Source: Phocaeicola_A sp963624095 (GTDB lineage Bacteria; Bacteroidota; Bacteroidia; Bacteroidales; Bacteroidaceae). From it: a DNA stretch of 44,071 nt. Of this stretch, positions 40,901 to 44,071 are shown in pieces. The stretch covers positions 1-44,071 of the forward strand of contig CAVFNZ010000005.1 in assembly GCA_963624095.1 (NCBI GenBank). The letters are read 5' to 3'. Every line of letters begins with the position of its first letter. The first letter of the stretch is position 1. The notes under the pieces are model-generated. The model did no database searches. It had not been told where the DNA came from and worked only from the letters and a program-made list of their open reading frames with translations. The position numbers were made by a program, and so were the translations under genes.

Positions 40901-42244
40901 GTGGCGTTGGCCCGCCACACCTTCGACAACTTCGTGGCTCTGGCGAAACAACGGGCCATCGACTTCCAGTTCATCGCTCCGTCAGAGGAGCTGCTTCTCT
41001 ACACGGATACGGACAAATTGGAGAAGATTCTGTTTAACCTGCTCTCCAACGCCTTCAAGTACACCCCTGACAACAAGCGCATCCGATTAACCTTGGAGAA
41101 CGACAACGACCGCCTCCTCGTGAAGGTGGAGGATGAAGGACGCGGCATCGAGGTACACAAGATAGATTCCCTCTTCAACCGTTTTGAGACGGTCGACAAA
41201 GGAAACCGCAAGAACTCCACCGGCATCGGCCTCTCTTTGGTCAACGAGTTGGTGAAGATGCTCCACGGCACCATCGAAGTGAAGAGCGCATTGGGACAAG
41301 GCAGCACCTTCACGGTGACATTGCCCACCACACACACCGCCTACGAAGGTGACACTTCCGTGGAATTCATTCTGAAGGACGGCCAACAGCAACTTCAGCC
41401 GTTGCCTGCTGAACCGGCCGAAGAGTCACAAGCCAAAGAGACCTCCATCCTGGTTGTGGAGGACAACGAAGAGCTGCGCCGGTTCATCGTCAACATCCTG
41501 CAACCCAATTACCAGGTATTGCAGGCCGCTGACGGGGCCGATGGGTTGAAACAGATTAAGGAAGAGATGCCGGACTTGGTCATCAGTGACATCATGATGC
41601 CCAACATGGATGGCATCGAGCTGATAGAACGCACACGGGCGGACCACGACATCTGCCACACGCCGTTTATCTTCCTCTCGGCCAAGACGACGCTGGAAGA
41701 CCGCATCCGCGGTCTGGAATACGGAGCGGACGACTACATCACCAAGCCCTTCAGCGCAAGCTATCTGTCCGCCCGCATTGCCGCCCTACTGAAAAGGCGC
41801 AGTGCCTGGCGTGACTACTTCATGCAGAAGCCGCTCGATGGAGGAGAAGCCACGGATGGACAGGACGCTGAACAGACACCGGAGAATCCGCCTGTCGCCA
41901 TGACCGAATATGACAGAGCCTTCATTGAGCGAGTGACACGTTGTGTAGAAGAACAGATACAGAACGCGGACTTCAAGATAGACGACATTGCCGACGAACT
42001 GAATCTGAGCCGCACGGTGTTCTATCGCAAGTTCCGTTCCATAACCGGCCTTCCGCCCAAAGACTTCGTGCGCGATTTTCGCGTAAAGTACGCCTTGCGA
42101 CTAATGAAGGATGACAGCCTCAACATAAGTGAGATAGCCTACCTCTGTGGGTTCAGCTCGCCCCAATACTTCAGCCGCATATTCAAGGAGGTGATGAACT
42201 GCACGCCATCGCAATACAAAGAGACATCCGGTTCGGCGACATGA
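37916..42244 (+). CDS. Hybrid two-component system regulator (sensor kinase to AraC output)
   Basis: A 1442-residue single-chain regulator. After the signal peptide come periplasmic beta-propeller repeats (about 25-780; IWMANRNGLDMFDGY, VWIGTYGGGLNRV), a Y_Y_Y domain (YAYRLKGVNEDWIYIG), one membrane segment (about 880-903), a HisKA domain with His928 in DISHELRTPL, an HATPase domain (LSNAFKYTPDN, DEGRGIE, STGIGLSLVNEL), a receiver with Asp1225 in ISDIMMPNMDG, and a C-terminal AraC helix-turn-helix pair (ADELNLSRTVFYRKFRS, ISEIAYLCGFSSPQYFSRIFKE). It would sense a pectin fragment in the periplasm and activate the GH28 and susC promoters through the shared ACGCATTCG motif. All key residues are present. 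Confidence 0.95.
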   Translation: MKHTRLIYLLLSLLYVTGSYAQGEIEVRHYSTEDGLSQKLIQDIIQDSDGYIWMANRNGLDMFDGYRFKNYKSYPTDQVKLKHNRIVQLIPGNNHSIWCQTHDDRVYLFDTQHKKFIDIAAFHPQVKECTEVSRMIVLPNHALWVIGNNGNLWRFDEDHYQEEGGFIHLGQASNPYHGERVNNIVLDADGNEWVFTDKGYFVHGNQSLRGSTEYTYTALVEDKLFMLSSDNQLAYYSAQEGIKPFLLPHADTPSITYIAAGGDHELIVTDGHSVTLCDVDTRGRSTLTPNNAQFNINNLYRASDGIVWILTTGQEILRCDFQRQRISHYTYPVYEKKNKSFIHEDEYGQIWMLPSYGELMCYNGKADRFEHAYTYIDGKKVWYDYSHYRLGTMRYLFDRRGNFWQCCDNGFNKITFMNANYHFEPTRDNSEVRALFIDSKSRIWIADKGGRVEIYDKNHDYIGNLNAAGRIVNDRSATIGGNVYCIYEDRRHQIWMGSRGTGLYVASPEGDHYRMIHLTHQNDDAGSLSANSVFDVREDINGDVWIGTYGGGLNRVTGEFPDFRFITPLNGLDNYPKELYRSIRTLHCAGNGVMMVGTTDGLITFMPNAAHPEQTKFFFNRCEENRIKSLANNDVLHIFESRDGELFVISFSEGFSKVESKDLLTDHIDFSHFNKENGLPSDIAYAMTENRDGSIWITFETCICRYDRKHNRFETFYQFNGNTSQFISEGTPVIDRDQNLLVGTAQGLITISLPSLRKSDFRPPIVFTQVNVESADNNPQRSLPVIDNKLSLGRNERNMNISFAALDYTNSGNLQYAYRLKGVNEDWIYIGNNHSASFVNLPAGDLTLEVKSTNGDGVWTDNVAALHLHIRPTFWETGWAWVIYILAALLAILVVAGILAYIFNLRRKVDFEQQLTNLKLRFFTDISHELRTPLTLITAPVEEVLNHERLSPQGHENMVIAKRNVDRMLRLINQLLDFRKIQNNKMKLYVEQADAVALARHTFDNFVALAKQRAIDFQFIAPSEELLLYTDTDKLEKILFNLLSNAFKYTPDNKRIRLTLENDNDRLLVKVEDEGRGIEVHKIDSLFNRFETVDKGNRKNSTGIGLSLVNELVKMLHGTIEVKSALGQGSTFTVTLPTTHTAYEGDTSVEFILKDGQQQLQPLPAEPAEESQAKETSILVVEDNEELRRFIVNILQPNYQVLQAADGADGLKQIKEEMPDLVISDIMMPNMDGIELIERTRADHDICHTPFIFLSAKTTLEDRIRGLEYGADDYITKPFSASYLSARIAALLKRRSAWRDYFMQKPLDGGEATDGQDAEQTPENPPVAMTEYDRAFIERVTRCVEEQIQNADFKIDDIADELNLSRTVFYRKFRSITGLPPKDFVRDFRVKYALRLMKDDSLNISEIAYLCGFSSPQYFSRIFKEVMNCTPSQYKETSGSAT

Positions 42245-42266
42245 CCATCCGCGGCGTTGACCCGGA

Positions 42267-42405
42267 AAAAACGCAAGTACTTACGTTGGCAGATGTAAGC
42301 ACTTACGATGGCGCACGCAAGTACTTACGTTGGCTCATGCAACCGCTTTCGTTTTTTACGACTCTTGTGAGGGTGTCATATTCCGATTTTACTTGTCAGT
42401 TTTCC
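42267..42405 (-). repeat. Copy B of the 139-bp intergenic element with 4 x 22-bp array
   Basis: Read on the minus strand, the 51-bp block GGAAAACTGACAAGT... (42405-42355) is followed by four 22-bp units at 42354-42333, 42332-42311, 42310-42289 and 42288-42267. Units are centred on AAGTACTT or AAGTGCTT; the first has AAGCGGTT, as in copy A. It starts 23 bp after the hybrid regulator stop and ends 30 bp before the ATPase operator array. No gap is needed to align it with copy A. Confidence 0.85.
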
Positions 42406-42434
42406 GAGAGGATAGTTGCAGTACCAACTACACC

Positions 42435-42536
42435 TTTATCCTCCATAGAGGATAAAAACAAAGTATTCACCATTTTTATCTTTTATAAAAGACAAAATCC
42501 GTATATTTGCGTGGAATTTCTTTTATAAAGGATAAA
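42435..42536 (+). promoter_or_regulatory. ATPase promoter with three 22-bp palindromes spaced 40 bp apart
   Basis: Sites of the form TTTATC-N10-GATAAA occupy 42435-42456, 42475-42496 and 42515-42536, with starts exactly 40 bp apart. The first is a perfect 9-4-9 inverted repeat; the second contains the perfect palindrome TCTTTTATAAAAGA; the third has AATTTC as its left arm. The -7 box TATATTTG (42502-42509) lies between sites 2 and 3, so site 2 covers the -33 region and site 3 the start of transcription. Binding would repress. Confidence 0.75.
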
Positions 42537-42539
42537 AGT

Positions 42540-43742
42540 ATGGAAGCTATCGTTCGTCAATCATACATGGACAAGATAGAGAAGCATCTTGGCAAAGAGA
42601 CCATCATCGTATTAGTTGGCCAACGCCGTGTGGGTAAAAGCTACACGCTGAAAATGATACGCGACCGCAAGGAGGCTGACGGAAACAACAATATCATCTA
42701 TATAGACAAGGAGAAAAGGGAGTTCGACAGCATCCAGACCTATCAAGACCTCAACGACTACATCGGGCAACGTTTCCGGCCGGACAAGCATAATTACATC
42801 CTCGTTGACGAGATACAGGACATCAGCGAATTCGAGCGTTCCATTCGCAGCTATCGCACCGAACCGAACACCGACATCATCATCACGGGCAGCAACGCCC
42901 GCATGCTGAGCAATGAACTGAGTACACTTATCGGGGGAAGATACAAGGAAATCTACATCCAATCACTCAGCTACAACGAGTTTCTGGAGTTTCATCAGCT
43001 TCAGGACAACGACGAATCCCTCAGCTTATACATCCAATACGGCGGATTGCCAGGCTTGGCAAAAATCGGGCTGGACGAGGATGACGCGCGCGAATACCAA
43101 ATGGACATCTACCATACGGTTTTGCTGAAAGACGTCATCATGCGCAACCAGATAAGGAACGTGCCGTTCCTGGAAAACCTGGTACGTTTCTTGGCGGACA
43201 ACACCGGCAAACTAATCTCCGCCAACAGCATCGCGAAATACATGAAGTCACAGGGGGAAGCCATCACCTCTACCGTCATCATCAATTACCTCTCCTTCCT
43301 TTGCGAAGCCTACATCTTGCACAGGGTAAGCCGCTATGACATTCATGGCAAGCGAATCTTCGAGACCAACGACAAGTTCTATTTCGAGGACAACGGCATC
43401 CGCAACGCCATCGCCGGCGGAACGCGCGAGGGCGACATCGAGAAAGTGATAGAGAACATCATCTACCAACATCTCATCCGTTTGGGGTATCAAGTTCATG
43501 TGGGACAGCTGCAAGCGGGAGAGGTGGACTTTGTCTGCACCAAGCCGGAAGGCGAGCGCATCTATGTACAGGCCTCCTACGTCATTGCCGATGAGGCCAC
43601 GAGGGAACGGGAGTTTGGAAGCCTACGCCTCATCAAGGACAACTATCCCAAGTACGTCATTTCCATGACCCCCCTCCTAACCAAGAACGACGACGACGGC
43701 ATCACGCATCTGCATCTTCGCAAGTTCCTTGCCGAGGTATAG
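42540..43742 (+). CDS. AAA ATPase with DUF4143 nuclease-like C-terminus
   Basis: A 400-residue protein of the AAA_14/DUF4143 type common in Bacteroidetes and archaea. The P-loop is GQRRVGKS (about 27-34), Walker B ILVDEIQD (Asp90, Glu91), and ITGSNARML near 118 is the sensor region. The middle (about 205-290) looks like a winged helix (ISANSIAKYMKSQGEAITSTVIINYLSFL). The end has GEVDFV, then IYVQASY, the remnant pattern of a PD-(D/E)XK-like fold. The function of this family is not settled. The ATG at 42540 follows the operator array closely, and the winged helix makes self-regulation possible. Not visibly linked to the pectin locus. Confidence 0.85.
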   Translation: MEAIVRQSYMDKIEKHLGKETIIVLVGQRRVGKSYTLKMIRDRKEADGNNNIIYIDKEKREFDSIQTYQDLNDYIGQRFRPDKHNYILVDEIQDISEFERSIRSYRTEPNTDIIITGSNARMLSNELSTLIGGRYKEIYIQSLSYNEFLEFHQLQDNDESLSLYIQYGGLPGLAKIGLDEDDAREYQMDIYHTVLLKDVIMRNQIRNVPFLENLVRFLADNTGKLISANSIAKYMKSQGEAITSTVIINYLSFLCEAYILHRVSRYDIHGKRIFETNDKFYFEDNGIRNAIAGGTREGDIEKVIENIIYQHLIRLGYQVHVGQLQAGEVDFVCTKPEGERIYVQASYVIADEATREREFGSLRLIKDNYPKYVISMTPLLTKNDDDGITHLHLRKFLAEV

Positions 43743-43774
43743 CCTCGGGTGACCAATGACCAATGAGCTGACTG

Positions 43775-44071
43775 TCACCACAAGGCGACTTTCCCCGCGA
43801 CACCCAAATCAATGGTTGCCGTCATCACGCCAAGCGCCCGGAAAACCCGGCGCATGGTAGGGATGGTAATGCTGTAGCCTTTTTCCAAACGGGAAATCTG
43901 CGCCCGTTTCACCCCTATGCGTTCGCCCAGTTCTTCCTGTGTCAGGTTCTGTTCGATACGCGCTTTCCTGATAGCTTCGCCCAATCGGTAAGCGTGCAAC
44001 GCTTCATCCACGTCACTCTCAAAAGCATCGCGCTTCGGAGTACCGACTTTCCCAAAGTGCTTGTCAAGTAC
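43775..44071 (-). CDS. HigA-like XRE antitoxin, N-terminus outside window
   Basis: The reading frame stays open to the right edge, giving 98 residues starting VLDKHFGKVGTPKRDAFE, so the GTG at 44011 is internal. The helix-turn-helix is LGEAIRKARIEQNLTQEELGERIGVKRAQISRLEKG, and the end is GVAGKVALW. This matches the Bacteroidetes HigA antitoxin type, normally encoded just after a RelE-like HigB toxin, which would lie beyond the window. It converges with the ATPase gene, 32 bp apart. It would bind its own promoter and its toxin. Confidence 0.75.
   Translation of the reverse strand, partial: VLDKHFGKVGTPKRDAFESDVDEALHAYRLGEAIRKARIEQNLTQEELGERIGVKRAQISRLEKGYSITIPTMRRVFRALGVMTATIDLGVAGKVALW

Noticed and set aside
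43775..44011. A complete 78-residue XRE protein starting at GTG 44011
   Set aside because: The frame continues upstream without a stop to the window edge with HigA-like sequence, so the gene is cut and not short.

Overview
The window looks like a chromosome segment of a gut-type Bacteroidales (Bacteroidaceae-like) bacterium. Evidence: two SusC/SusD outer-membrane uptake loci, a one-polypeptide hybrid two-component system, an ECF sigma/FecR pair, many lipoproteins, and promoter -7 elements of the Bacteroides type TAnnTTTG. Base composition is G+C-rich for the group, and coding is dense on both strands.

Layout. (a) 327-5204, minus strand: a catabolic operon iorA-iorB-aminotransferase-CoA transferase, which on paper takes aromatic (or similar) amino acids to 2-oxo acids, then acyl-CoA, then the free acid. 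An 18-bp palindrome sits inside its promoter. (b) 5382-6935: a secreted GH51 arabinofuranosidase. (c) 7301-9916, plus: an SLC13/RCK_C anion permease followed by a STAS protein and an RsbW-like kinase. (d) 10039-11835: a lipoprotein fusing a sialidase-fold propeller to MORN/YwqK-like repeats. (e) 12329-21725, minus: fecR-susC-susD-DUF4843-PKD-like-TlpA operon, with a divergent ECF sigma gene at 21922. (f) tRNA-Leu, then about 690 bp of gene-free DNA full of phased tandem palindromes. (g) 23485-26173, minus: small basic protein, obg, adk, hpt. (h) 26289-28889: nnr and a DUF4831 protein. (i) 29029-42244, plus: a pectin-type polysaccharide utilisation locus (GH28, SusC, SusD, DUF4957/DUF5123-like surface lipoprotein, hybrid two-component regulator). 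(j) 42540-44071: an AAA/DUF4143 ATPase with a three-site operator array, and the end of a HigA-like antitoxin gene cut by the window edge.

The most unusual signals are non-coding. Several intergenic regions carry short tandem arrays with a 22- or 23-bp period (one with 11 bp, half of that). Each unit is centred on a palindromic core, but the core sequence differs from array to array. One such array with its 51-bp flank occurs twice, inverted, about 30 kb apart (12086-12224 and 42267-42405, 117 of 139 positions identical by hand alignment). Also notable: a 9-bp motif placed exactly 35 bp upstream of the -7 box of both GH28 and the second susC (likely the regulator's binding site), three 22-bp palindromes spaced exactly 40 bp apart at the ATPase promoter, and terminator-like hairpins placed just upstream of internal operon genes.
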